From: Prevotella sp. ne3005 | GTDB taxonomy: Bacteria > Bacteroidota > Bacteroidia > Bacteroidales > Bacteroidaceae | DNA length: 64,000 bases | Assembly: GCF_900110085.1 (NCBI RefSeq) | Contig: NZ_FOCK01000002.1 | Location: 248,001 to 312,000, forward strand | Direction: 5' to 3' | In this document: piece after piece, positions 24,459-35,266 of the stretch | How the letters are laid out: the number at the start of each line of letters is the position of its first letter | Position numbering within the stretch: position 1 is the stretch's first letter | Position numbers and translations under genes: made by a program | Notes under the pieces: model-generated | Seen by the model: the letters and a program-made list of their open reading frames with translations, nothing else | The model's database searches: none | What the model was told of the DNA's origin: nothing

Positions 24459-26227
24459 ACGCAGTTGACACCATTGCGGTAGTTGTAGTCGATATCATCG
24501 CATAACTTGTTGACGAGGAGGAGACTGAGGTTGTTGCCTGCCATCATCACATCGGGATTGGTAGCGGGATCGCAGATGGGATTGACTGACTTGCCGCGCC
24601 ACTTAATGAAGATCTGGACGCCATGTGCCTGCAACTCCTCATCAACCATCGTCTCCATGATGCGGATATCGAAGAAATGATGGTCGGACTTACGCTCGCT
24701 GCCTTCCATGCTTACGATACAGTTCATCATCTCTTCGGCACAGGCGGCAATATGATTAGACTCCCTTTTCGACAGTTCGCAGATATCGATATACATCAGG
24801 ATGTCGCGTAAAGCAGAACGTACATCACCCTCATCGTAGTTCAGGGAGTAGTCGAGATAAGGCGCAGAGATGTTCCGGGGAGCGAGTGTGAAACGATCGA
24901 TCATGGGATTGCGGCGAGAGATGAACCAGGCTGTTGCGAGGCAGGCGGCAAGGGCGATGACGACACCCACGGGGAAGAACCACCAGAACAGCCCGGGGAA
25001 GTAGTGCTCCATCACCCACTGCGTGGCCAGGATGAACAGCGGCTCGGAGAGGATGACACTTATCGACAGCCGAACCCGATTCTGGGTGACATAGACCGAG
25101 CAGTAGTAGAACAGAAGGGAATAGGGCAGCAGCGCGGTGCTGAGAATCATAATGGGCTGACGGGCAAAGGCTATCAGGCGCGCATCGGCTCCGAAACAGC
25201 TGAGCAGCAACTCGGGCGACAGTCCCATAACCAGACTGATGATGGCCATGCAGACAATAACGATGAGCAGGCTGCGATTGATGACCATGCGGTAACCACG
25301 AAGGTCGTCCTCGCCCAGGTAGGTCATGCCGAGCGACTGCATGGAGAAGATGACACCCATCGTAACCAGTGAACCGACAGACAGCATCTGCATGAACACG
25401 CTGACCACGACGAGACCGTCGGCTCCATAGAGGCGCTGGGCGGCTGCATTGACGCCCGAGAAGATGATGACTGAGACGAACGAGCCTGTGGCGTCGGAAA
25501 GTCCAAGTTTGCCGCAATGCCAGGTAAGCGAAGGGAACCAGGAACGGAGCACTGACGTCAGGGCGAACACGCGCCACTGGCGACGCACCTCGGGAACGAC
25601 CATCACCAACGACAGCAGATAACTGCAGATAGTGGCATAGACGGCGCCCTGAATGCCCCAGCCGAAAACGACGATGAACAGCATGTCGAACACCAGATTA
25701 ATCATCATCTGGACGATGGTGACTCTGATCACCAGACTGGCCTTGCCTACCAGTTGCAGGAACACGGTATAGCTGTTCTGGATGGCGAACGCCACACCGA
25801 TAAACGCTGCTACGGGCAGATAATCGAGGGCCAGCGGATAGAGGCGCGCATTGTCGGTATAAAGCCCTACCAGCGACGGGGCAAACAGCGAGATGGGCAG
25901 GGCTGCAGCCAGCGAGAAGATCAGACCGCCTGCCAGGTTAACCATGAACGTGCGATTCACCTGGGGGTAGTCTTGCTCTCCAAAAGCGCGTGAACCTGCC
26001 ACCATCGATCCCTCTGCCAGCAGCATGGGGACCATCGTTACCAAGATGAGCAGCGGAGCAAACAGGTTGATGACTGCCATCGCATCGGTGCTGACGTAAT
26101 TGCCTACAATCACCGCGTCGATGAAGACATTGGCCTGCAGAATGATCGAATTGCAAACGCTGGCAATGATAAAGGTTTTCAACTCTGCGTATGTGAGATA
26201 CGGGGTCCTGATATGCTTCACTTTCAT
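24434..26227 (-). CDS. MATE-family efflux transporter fused to an RsbW-like ATPase domain
   Basis: 597 aa. Residues 1 to about 440 are a 12-helix MATE (MOP superfamily) transporter, starting FIIASVCNSIILQANVFIDAVIVGNYV. The last about 150 residues are soluble and resemble the GHKL/HATPase_c_2 fold of anti-sigma kinases: HIAACAEEMMNCIVSMEG is the N-box helix and the end is NCVTMKFYKS. The DxGxG nucleotide motif is not evident (IKWRGKSVNPICDP). The fusion suggests that transport is sensed or regulated by the tail. Last gene of a four-gene unit, 21 bp after the U32 gene. The cargo is unknown. Confidence 0.85.
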   Translation of the reverse strand: MKVKHIRTPYLTYAELKTFIIASVCNSIILQANVFIDAVIVGNYVSTDAMAVINLFAPLLILVTMVPMLLAEGSMVAGSRAFGEQDYPQVNRTFMVNLAGGLIFSLAAALPISLFAPSLVGLYTDNARLYPLALDYLPVAAFIGVAFAIQNSYTVFLQLVGKASLVIRVTIVQMMINLVFDMLFIVVFGWGIQGAVYATICSYLLSLVMVVPEVRRQWRVFALTSVLRSWFPSLTWHCGKLGLSDATGSFVSVIIFSGVNAAAQRLYGADGLVVVSVFMQMLSVGSLVTMGVIFSMQSLGMTYLGEDDLRGYRMVINRSLLIVIVCMAIISLVMGLSPELLLSCFGADARLIAFARQPIMILSTALLPYSLLFYYCSVYVTQNRVRLSISVILSEPLFILATQWVMEHYFPGLFWWFFPVGVVIALAACLATAWFISRRNPMIDRFTLAPRNISAPYLDYSLNYDEGDVRSALRDILMYIDICELSKRESNHIAACAEEMMNCIVSMEGSERKSDHHFFDIRIMETMVDEELQAHGVQIFIKWRGKSVNPICDPATNPDVMMAGNNLSLLLVNKLCDDIDYNYRNGVNCVTMKFYKS

Positions 26228-26248
26228 ATCTTTTGGTATTTGAAAAAC

Positions 26249-27496
26249 TTATAGATTCTTACCGTAATACTTTTCAAGATTATAGTTCATCACTTTGACA
26301 ATCTTGCGCTGCCAGGTAGGATCGATGACCACCTTCTTGGCGAACTTCTCGCAGTAGCGGCAGCTGGCGCAATTGCCTTTACAGCTGATCTTGCCACTGA
26401 AGAAGGCATCGCTGAAACTGTCGAGATCGCGATTGTCGATGCCTACGTGCCAGTCGGCAGATTCGCTCAGGAATTCACCTGTCCACTCCTCGAGCTGCTC
26501 TTCGGTAGCATGGTCGGGGTCGCACACCACATGGCCAATCTGCTTGACATCCTCACAAAACTCTGGCTGCAGGAGGTGGAAGAGATTGCCGTCGTAATGG
26601 CCAAGGAGATAAGCCTTGACCACGGTCTTGATGTATCGGGGCTCCTTGTCGCGGCCATCGATCTTGAACAGGTTGATACCCATATCGGCATACTGTTTCA
26701 GGTCTTCAGGACGTATCCAGTGGATTTTGATGAGCTCGTTGGGATTCTCGAAGAAGCGGCGACGGCAGTAGAAGTTACAATATGGTGTTGACATCGATGC
26801 ATTCTTCGTGTCGTACTTCTTCTTGATCAGCGAGTTGGTGACCACAGATGTATAGATGCCATGATAGTGGACATTGATACAGTGGAACACGCAGGCTGAG
26901 TTGCACAGCAGTTCGATTTCGCCCTTGAACTGCTTGCGGATATCTTTGAGCAGGGCCATGTCGCGGTTCACGTCGCGATCGAGCACGATGCCCGTAGCGC
27001 CCAGTTCCTCGTATTCGAGTGACTCTCTGACCGTAGATATCTCGTTGACGATGGATACACGCACCTGGATATCAGGGAAGTGAAGGTGAATCAGGGTGAT
27101 AAGCCAGGGGATGGTCACCGTAGCTGTTCTGACGCCGATATCGTGGAGGGTCTGAAGGAACTCCAGCACTTCGTCTCTGTACGCCTCAGTGATAGGCATC
27201 GGCAGCAGTTCGGAGTTGAGCACATAGTTGAAACGGATGCCGTGATCGCTCAGTTTCTTGATATGTGCGCCCAACTGCTCGGGGGTGACGGAACGGATGC
27301 TTTCGGGCGGACGCAGGTTACCCACGGGGCCCAGAGGAAGACATCCATAGACCTCATATATTCTCCGCTCAGCTGTTGCAACCGTTTGCTCCAACTCTAT
27401 CAGATAGTCGATATACCCATCATCGTTGATATAAGGTGCGCAAACCTTGACTTGTGAATCTTTGACATTGTTCATAACTTCTATTATATTTGCCAT
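26249..27496 (-). CDS. U32 family Fe-S protein
   Basis: 415 aa, cytoplasmic. TIM-barrel-like N-terminus with the U32 pattern (GCLPLGPVGNLRPPES, NYVLNSELLPM). Cysteines likely to bind an Fe-S cluster: C198-x3-C202-x3-C206 and C240-x3-C244, plus a C-terminal CKGNCASCRYC cluster (C372, C376, C379, C382). Named U32 peptidases, many members (UbiU/UbiV, RlhA) are in fact Fe-S proteins in oxygen-independent hydroxylation rather than proteases. Sits between a GNAT acetyltransferase (12 bp) and a MATE transporter (21 bp), suggesting modification and export of a small molecule. Confidence 0.8.
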   Translation of the reverse strand: MANIIEVMNNVKDSQVKVCAPYINDDGYIDYLIELEQTVATAERRIYEVYGCLPLGPVGNLRPPESIRSVTPEQLGAHIKKLSDHGIRFNYVLNSELLPMPITEAYRDEVLEFLQTLHDIGVRTATVTIPWLITLIHLHFPDIQVRVSIVNEISTVRESLEYEELGATGIVLDRDVNRDMALLKDIRKQFKGEIELLCNSACVFHCINVHYHGIYTSVVTNSLIKKKYDTKNASMSTPYCNFYCRRRFFENPNELIKIHWIRPEDLKQYADMGINLFKIDGRDKEPRYIKTVVKAYLLGHYDGNLFHLLQPEFCEDVKQIGHVVCDPDHATEEQLEEWTGEFLSESADWHVGIDNRDLDSFSDAFFSGKISCKGNCASCRYCEKFAKKVVIDPTWQRKIVKVMNYNLEKYYGKNL

Positions 27497-27508
27497 TTAA
27501 GTTCAACA

Positions 27509-27958
27509 TCATTTAAGACAAACCCTCACCATCTTGACGAGATATTGTCCGGTATCGTTCCATAGCAGACGCTCACCAGCCATCTTAAACCCGTTTTTCT
27601 CATAGAATGAGATGGCACGGATGTTCTTCTCAAGAACCCATAGATGGTCGGCTGATTCCTGACATACTGCATAACGGATCAATTCTGCGCCAATGCCCTC
27701 GCCCTGGAAGAAATGGTCGGTATAAAGTTCCTTGATTTCACCATCGCATATATGGATGTAAGCCTTGACGATATGATCCGATTCGTAAACCCATATGTCA
27801 TCGAGAAAATCCCGTTGGGCTTTGATGGTATCAACGACAGTCAGTTTATTGAACGAGAAGTCATCGTCGCAAAAAATGCGCCGATAATTCACTCGTTTCA
27901 CAAATACGGCAATCTCTGCAATTCGCACCAGATCGGCCTCTGTAGCTTTTCTAATCAT
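27509..27958 (-). CDS. GNAT family N-acetyltransferase
   Basis: 149 aa. Typical GNAT order: N-terminal MIRKATEADLVRIAEIAVFV, central strand and loop for acetyl-CoA (DHFFQGEGIGAELIRYAV, a Q-x-x-G-x-G/A pyrophosphate loop), then WVLEKNIRAISFYEKNGFKMAGE. Transfers an acetyl group to an amine of unknown identity. Second gene of the unit; no promoter is visible in the 26-bp gap to the secreted-protein gene upstream or the 12-bp gap to the U32 gene downstream. Confidence 0.9.
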   Translation of the reverse strand: MIRKATEADLVRIAEIAVFVKRVNYRRIFCDDDFSFNKLTVVDTIKAQRDFLDDIWVYESDHIVKAYIHICDGEIKELYTDHFFQGEGIGAELIRYAVCQESADHLWVLEKNIRAISFYEKNGFKMAGERLLWNDTGQYLVKMVRVCLK

Positions 27959-27984
27959 CAGATGACAGGACCGACGGGCGGGGA

Positions 27985-28452
27985 TTACATGTCGAGGGGG
28001 AGGACGGAGAAGGTGAGCTTCTCGTAGCCTTCGAAGTCGTCGAACTGCACCTGGAAGGTCTCATACTGGTAGTAGTTACCACCAGAGTTGTGGGTGTCCT
28101 TGATGGAGTTGCTCTTGGCGAGGGCGTTGAGGATCTGGTTATAGATGACCTTGTCGTTTTTCTCGTCCTCAATCTGGATTGCCATAGAGGTGACGTAGCC
28201 GTTTTCAATCTTATAGGTGTAGTCGCCAGCAGCATAGAGCTGGAAGGCATCGGTCTCGAGGATGGTCTCCAGCTCACCCACCTTGGCCTCCAGGTCTTCC
28301 TTCGACCAGTTGACATAGTTAATGGGCTCGCGGTTCTCGTCGAGCTTGATATAAGTGGTGTCACACTCGTTGGTGACATTGTTCTCCTCTGCGTACATCA
28401 TGGGAGCGCCCAGTAAGAGGGCAAACATCAAAATTGTAATCTGCTTCTTCAT
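27985..28452 (-). CDS. Secreted protein of unknown function
   Basis: 155 aa from MKKQITILMFALLLGAPMMYA, a signal peptide. The mature part is acidic, with a helical NWSKEDLEAKVGELETIL and a beta-rich second half (YQYETFQVQFDDFEGYEKLTFSVLP). I do not recognise a family. It heads the GNAT-U32-MATE unit with a -7 box at 28490-28483. An ATG three codons upstream is equally possible. Confidence 0.7.
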   Translation of the reverse strand: MKKQITILMFALLLGAPMMYAEENNVTNECDTTYIKLDENREPINYVNWSKEDLEAKVGELETILETDAFQLYAAGDYTYKIENGYVTSMAIQIEDEKNDKVIYNQILNALAKSNSIKDTHNSGGNYYQYETFQVQFDDFEGYEKLTFSVLPLDM

Positions 28453-28482
28453 AATCTTCATCTTTTCATCTCTTTACGGGTG

Positions 28483-28490
28483 CAAAGTTA
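28483..28490 (-). promoter_or_regulatory. Promoter of the secreted protein-GNAT-U32-MATE unit (-7 box)
   Basis: Minus-strand TAACTTTG, about 30 bp before the start. It is the only recognisable promoter for the four genes. Confidence 0.6.
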
Positions 28491-28534
28491 GCAAATAATC
28501 AATTATGTACCAATTCTTTTTTGCAAATTATTCA

Positions 28535-28585
28535 TAAAAAAGACCCTTACGGCTGCCTTTTTGACCAAAGTCAAGCCGTAAGGGT
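28535..28585 (-). terminator. Terminator of lacZ
   Basis: Perfect 12-bp stem ACCCTTACGGCT (28543-28554) with AGCCGTAAGGGT (28574-28585), followed on the minus strand by C and TTTTTT. Confidence 0.9.
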
Positions 28586-28622
28586 GTCATTTTGCTCAAA
28601 AACCGAACAATTACCGGTCTTT

Positions 28623-31745
<3,123 letters not shown>

Positions 31746-31747
31746 TT

Positions 31748-31775
31748 ATTGAAAATTGAACATTGGAAATTGAAA
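31748..31775. repeat. Heptamer array, 4 units
   Basis: ATTGAAA, ATTGAAC, ATTGGAA, ATTGAAA between the divergent lacZ and nth promoters. Confidence 0.85.
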
Positions 31776-31799
31776 TTTAAAGAATATTTTGTACTTTTG
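31770..31799 (+). promoter_or_regulatory. Promoter of nth
   Basis: TACTTTTG at 31792-31799, with TTG (31770-31772) from the heptamer array 19 bp upstream. Leader of only a few nucleotides. Confidence 0.6.
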
Positions 31800-31807
31800 C
31801 AGACAAG

Positions 31808-32458
31808 ATGAGAAAAGAAGAACGTTTCGAGAAGATTCTGGCCCATTTCCGTGACCAGATGCCCCATGTGACCACCGAACTGGAGTTTGGCAGTGTGTTT
31901 CAGTTGTTGGTGGCCGTCATCCTGAGTGCGCAGTGTACCGACAAGCGCATCAACCAGGTGACCCCAGAGCTGTTCCGTCATTTCCCTGACGCCAAGACGA
32001 TGGCGCAGGCCGAACCCGAGGATGTGCTGGCTTACATCAGCAGCGTCTCCTACCCCAACGCCAAGGCCGAACATCTGGTGAAGATGGCCCGGGCGCTCGT
32101 TGAGAACCACGATGGTGAGGTGCCCTCGGACATGAACGCCCTACTCGACCTGCCAGGCGTGGGACGGAAGACCGCCAACGTGATCCAGAGTGTGGCGTTC
32201 GGGAAGTCGGCCCTTGCCGTCGACACCCATGTCTATCGCGTGGCCCACCGACTGGGACTCGTATCGAAACGCGACAACACCCCTTATAAGGTGGAACAGG
32301 CGCTTATCAAACATATCCCTGCGGAAGATATCCCCGATGCCCACCACTGGCTGCTGCTCCATGGACGCTATGTCTGTACGTCGCGGAAACCCCACTGCGA
32401 GAAATGTGAATTATCGGATCTGTGCCCTAAGCTCATCGAGGGCTCTAAACTGACATAA
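31808..32458 (+). CDS. nth: Endonuclease III
   Basis: Base-excision-repair DNA glycosylase/AP lyase for oxidised pyrimidines. 216 aa. The helix-hairpin-helix LPGVGRKTANVI carries the Lys nucleophile and VDTHVYRVAHR the catalytic Asp. The C-terminal four-Cys [4Fe-4S] motif is complete (C-x6-C-x2-C-x5-C in CTSRKPHCEKCELSDLC). Single-gene unit between its own promoter and a bidirectional terminator. Confidence 0.97.
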   Translation: MRKEERFEKILAHFRDQMPHVTTELEFGSVFQLLVAVILSAQCTDKRINQVTPELFRHFPDAKTMAQAEPEDVLAYISSVSYPNAKAEHLVKMARALVENHDGEVPSDMNALLDLPGVGRKTANVIQSVAFGKSALAVDTHVYRVAHRLGLVSKRDNTPYKVEQALIKHIPAEDIPDAHHWLLLHGRYVCTSRKPHCEKCELSDLCPKLIEGSKLT

Positions 32459-32495
32459 AAAAAGCATCAGCCTATTTCTGCGGCTGATGCTTTTT
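32459..32495. terminator. Bidirectional terminator between nth and the Spy-like gene
   Basis: AAAAAGCATCAGCC (32459-32472) pairs perfectly with GGCTGATGCTTTTT (32482-32495), giving T runs on both strands. Confidence 0.9.
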
Positions 32496-32957
32496 GTTAG
32501 CTTGATGTCCTCTCCAGTTCCTGATGGCGGCCCGGTGGAACTTGGTCTCTGCGATGATGACGTCGTACACCTTCGAGGCGGGAAGCACTTTAAAGAACTT
32601 GTTGTGGTAAGTCTGAATGATACGTCGCTGTTCCAACTCCAGTTCGTCGCGCTTCTGTACGGCCTGCTTGATGGCGGCCTCTTCAGCCGGTTTGTTTCTG
32701 CCCAGGTCCTTCATCTGATTCCAGACGGCACGCTGCTTCTGTTGCATCTCCCTGTAGAGGGGGAAGAACTTGGTGACCTCCTCGGAGGTGAGCTGGGCCT
32801 CTTTGGTAATAAACTGCTCCATGTCGGCCTGGAACTTCTCGGGTGAGAACTGCTGGGGCTCAGTAGCGGAAGCAGTTAAAGGTAAAAAGGTAAGCAGGCA
32901 AAAGGGTAAAACCCGTTTCACCAACCTTTGTACCTTCTGAAATAAACAGCCTCTCAT
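32472..32957 (-). CDS. Spy/CpxP-like periplasmic protein
   Basis: 161 aa with an N-terminal hydrophobic export signal (FCLLTFLPLTASA). The mature part is helical and charged. Its LTSEEVTKFFPLYREMQQKQR segment and following KRDELELEQRRIIQTYHNKFFKVLPASKVYDV helix are typical of Bacteroidota proteins of the Spy/CpxP superfamily (periplasmic stress sensing or chaperone). It lies downstream of the sigma/anti-sigma genes on the same strand, so it may be part of that regulon or transcript. A 119-bp gap containing a heptamer array separates them. Confidence 0.65.
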   Translation of the reverse strand: MRGCLFQKVQRLVKRVLPFCLLTFLPLTASATEPQQFSPEKFQADMEQFITKEAQLTSEEVTKFFPLYREMQQKQRAVWNQMKDLGRNKPAEEAAIKQAVQKRDELELEQRRIIQTYHNKFFKVLPASKVYDVIIAETKFHRAAIRNWRGHQANKKHQPQK

Positions 32958-33047
32958 TATATTTTCAATCTTGATGTTTCACATCGAGCTCGCTCACGTT
33001 CGACATAGCTCAAGCAAGCTTGGCTCTGTTCTCACTTAATCGCGACC

Positions 33048-33082
33048 TTCAATCTTCAATTTTCAATCTTCAATCTTCAATT
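33048..33082. repeat. Heptamer array, 5 units, overlapping a stop codon
   Basis: TTCAATC/TTCAATT units; the last unit holds the TGA stop (minus strand, 33079-33077) of the anti-sigma-like gene, so its final codons come from the array. Confidence 0.85.
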
Positions 33083-33430
33083 CTCCGAAAGCAGCGCATA
33101 GATCTCGTGATTGTCGAGCATCATGTAGTCGGCAGCCTTGTCGAAATCCTCATCAGTCACATCCTGCTGTACAGCATGCGCCTGCATGGGGTCCGTCGTC
33201 TGGGACGTAGGTTCCGACATCAACAGCCAGGCCGTGGCCGAGATCAGCAGGGCACAGACACAAGCCGCAGCATAATACATGGGCTTACGCAGCCACACCG
33301 TCTTCGCCTTGGGCTTCTGTTCTGGCAGGCTCTCCATAATCTGGGCCGTCAGGTTATCGAAATAACCCTCTGGAACACGGAACGGATTCCGCTTTCCCAC
33401 CTTTTCTTCTATGTACTTTTCTTCTTCCAT
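33077..33430 (-). CDS. Putative anti-sigma factor (single-span membrane protein)
   Basis: 117 aa. A cytoplasmic N-terminus (NPFRVPEGYFDNLTAQIMESLPE, frequent in Bacteroidota anti-sigma-like proteins) is followed by one transmembrane helix (YYAAACVCALLISATAWLL) and a short acidic outer tail. It lies 31 bp downstream of an ECF sigma gene in the same direction, the normal place for its regulator. No zinc-binding HxxxCxxC motif is visible, so identity rests on topology and position. Confidence 0.7.
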   Translation of the reverse strand: MEEEKYIEEKVGKRNPFRVPEGYFDNLTAQIMESLPEQKPKAKTVWLRKPMYYAAACVCALLISATAWLLMSEPTSQTTDPMQAHAVQQDVTDEDFDKAADYMMLDNHEIYALLSEN

Positions 33431-33461
33431 CGTAAATTTGACGTATTATTATTCAAATGGT

Positions 33462-33956
33462 TTAATTATGAGCCTTAAAAAATTCATAGATTTTTTTCAC
33501 GGCGATATGATAGGATGCCTTCAGGGCCCCTTCAGTGGTGTGGAGAATCTCACTGATCTCACTATACTTCATGTCTTCGAAATAGCGCAACTGGAATACG
33601 GTGCGCTGTACATCGGGCAGCGTGGCGATGGCCTCCTGCAGCAACGCCTCGGTCTCCGTACCGTCGAAATAGGAGTCGGCCATCAGTGAGTTGGCCACTG
33701 AGAGGTCTTCATCGGCACTCGACACCACACGTTCGTTACGTCGCAGGAAGTCAATGCTCTCGTTGATGGCAATCCTCGAGAGCCAGGTGCCTATCTTGGC
33801 ATCACCCTGGAACGTGTCGATAGCTGTCCATGCCTTGATGAAGGTATTCTGCAGCACATCGTTCGCATCTTCATGATTCAGCACGATACGACGAATCTGC
33901 CAGTAGAGGGGTTCACTATACTGGCGTACTATCTGTTCAAAGGCTTTTCGCTCCAT
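33462..33956 (-). CDS. ECF-type RNA polymerase sigma factor
   Basis: 164 aa. Region 2 (about residues 10-75) contains EDANDVLQNTFIKAWTAIDTFQ and WLSRIAINESIDFLRR. Region 4 (about 105-160) contains LPDVQRTVFQLRYFEDMKYSEISEILHTTEGALKASYHIAVKKI. It would direct RNA polymerase to an envelope-stress-type regulon. Its ATG shares one base with the stop of the upstream secreted-protein gene (TGATG), implying coupling, and the anti-sigma candidate follows. Confidence 0.95.
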   Translation of the reverse strand: MERKAFEQIVRQYSEPLYWQIRRIVLNHEDANDVLQNTFIKAWTAIDTFQGDAKIGTWLSRIAINESIDFLRRNERVVSSADEDLSVANSLMADSYFDGTETEALLQEAIATLPDVQRTVFQLRYFEDMKYSEISEILHTTEGALKASYHIAVKKIYEFFKAHN

Positions 33957-34267
33957 CAGCGTATAGCTACCTTTCGAACAACCTTACCGATCTTGAACAC
34001 ATAACAGCCCTTGGTCAGGTTCAACTCGATGCGCTGCGAAGGACTGTTGATCTCGTACTGAGCCACCTTGCGCCCTGTGAGCGAAATAATCTCCAGAACC
34101 AAGCCCTCAGCACCGTTGACGGTTACGGTATTGCCCTCCACGACCATCGTCACCTCACTATCTATCTGCTCAACAGCCATCAGTTCCATCATCACGGGAA
34201 CTGCCAGCACCGGAGCAGACAGCATGAGCGTCAATGTCATTGTGAGTATAATTTTCCTCATACGCAA
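33956..34267 (-). CDS. Small exported protein resembling a T9SS C-terminal domain
   Basis: 103 aa. The signal peptide (MRKIILTMTLTLMLSAPVLA) is followed almost at once by a beta-sandwich-like segment: LVLEIISLTGRKVAQYEINS, then IELNLTKGCYVFKIGKVVRKVAI. This resembles the type 9 secretion C-terminal sorting domain normally found at the end of large cargo proteins; here it stands alone. First gene of the ECF unit. Whether it is sorted or acts as a signal is unknown. Confidence 0.6.
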   Translation of the reverse strand: MRMRKIILTMTLTLMLSAPVLAVPVMMELMAVEQIDSEVTMVVEGNTVTVNGAEGLVLEIISLTGRKVAQYEINSPSQRIELNLTKGCYVFKIGKVVRKVAIR

Positions 34268-34284
34268 TACCTGATTCGTCTGTG

Positions 34285-34315
34285 CAAAGGTAGGATATTC
34301 TTTTGAATAATCAAA
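34285..34315 (-). promoter_or_regulatory. Promoter of the ECF sigma unit
   Basis: Minus-strand TTTG (34315-34312), 19-bp spacer, TACCTTTG (34292-34285). Confidence 0.75.
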
Positions 34316-34348
34316 ATTTTTTGAGGAAAAAGTCGCTTTTTACGGCCT

Positions 34349-35266
34349 TCAGACGTCGAAAACGTCCATTTCGTTCGTCAGAAAGCAGTTGTCGAACACA
34401 CTTTTCGCCTCATCGAGCAGCACCTGTTCGTCTTCATATCTTGAACTGTAATGCCCCAACAGCAGCTTCCCCACCCCGGCATCACGGGCCACCATCGCCG
34501 CCTGACGCGCCGTGGAATGACAGTATTTCTCTGCATTGTTCATCCGGTCCTCGCCATAGGTGCTCTCATGATAGAGCGTGGTCACCCCTTTCAGCTGCTC
34601 ATGCAACCCGGGCAGATATTTCGTATCGGAGATGTAGGCATAGCTCCTGACAGGGTCGGCAGCCTTCACCAGCCGTTCGTTGGGAATCACCTCCCCGTCG
34701 GCAGTGGTCCAGTCGGCTCCGTTCTTGATGTTGTTCACCTGACTGTTGGGAATACCATAGCAGTCCATCATCTCCCGACGGATATGGGGCAGCGACGCCT
34801 TCTCACGGATCAGATAACCGCAACAGGGCACACGGTGCTCTAAGGGAATGCTCTCCACCGTCATGCTGCGGTCTTCATAGACCACCTGCCTCACTTTGGT
34901 GTCTACCGGGTAGTAGACCACCTCGAAGCCCAGGTCGTGGGTGAAGAACTTGATCTGCCTGTCGAGTTCCGGTCCCAGAGCCTCTGGTCCGTGGACATGC
35001 AGCTTTGCCGTACGTCCCAAGAGTCCGAAGGTGGAAATCATACCAATCAGTCCGAAGCAGTGGTCACCGTGCAGGTGGGTGATAAACACATGACTCAGTT
35101 TCGTGAACCTCACCCTACTCCTCCGGAGCTGCATCTGCGTACCCTCCGAGCAGTCGAGCATCAGCACATGGTCGCGCAACTCCACCACTTGAGAGGAGGC
35201 ATGATGACGAAGGGTGGGAAGCGCACTTCCACACCCTAAGATATGTACTTTAAACGGTTCTGCCAT
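34349..35266 (-). CDS. rnz: Ribonuclease Z
   Basis: Zn-dependent metallo-beta-lactamase-fold endonuclease that trims tRNA 3' ends. 305 aa. Motifs: LGCGSALPT, LDCSEGTQMQL and the metal-binding THLHGDH, then further metal His/Asp residues at LEHRVPCCGYL, SDTKYLPG, HESTYGE and LGHYSSRY. Its start shares one base with the stop of the upstream lipoprotein gene (TAATG), so mazG, the lipoprotein and rnz form an operon. Confidence 0.95.
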   Translation of the reverse strand: MAEPFKVHILGCGSALPTLRHHASSQVVELRDHVLMLDCSEGTQMQLRRSRVRFTKLSHVFITHLHGDHCFGLIGMISTFGLLGRTAKLHVHGPEALGPELDRQIKFFTHDLGFEVVYYPVDTKVRQVVYEDRSMTVESIPLEHRVPCCGYLIREKASLPHIRREMMDCYGIPNSQVNNIKNGADWTTADGEVIPNERLVKAADPVRSYAYISDTKYLPGLHEQLKGVTTLYHESTYGEDRMNNAEKYCHSTARQAAMVARDAGVGKLLLGHYSSRYEDEQVLLDEAKSVFDNCFLTNEMDVFDV

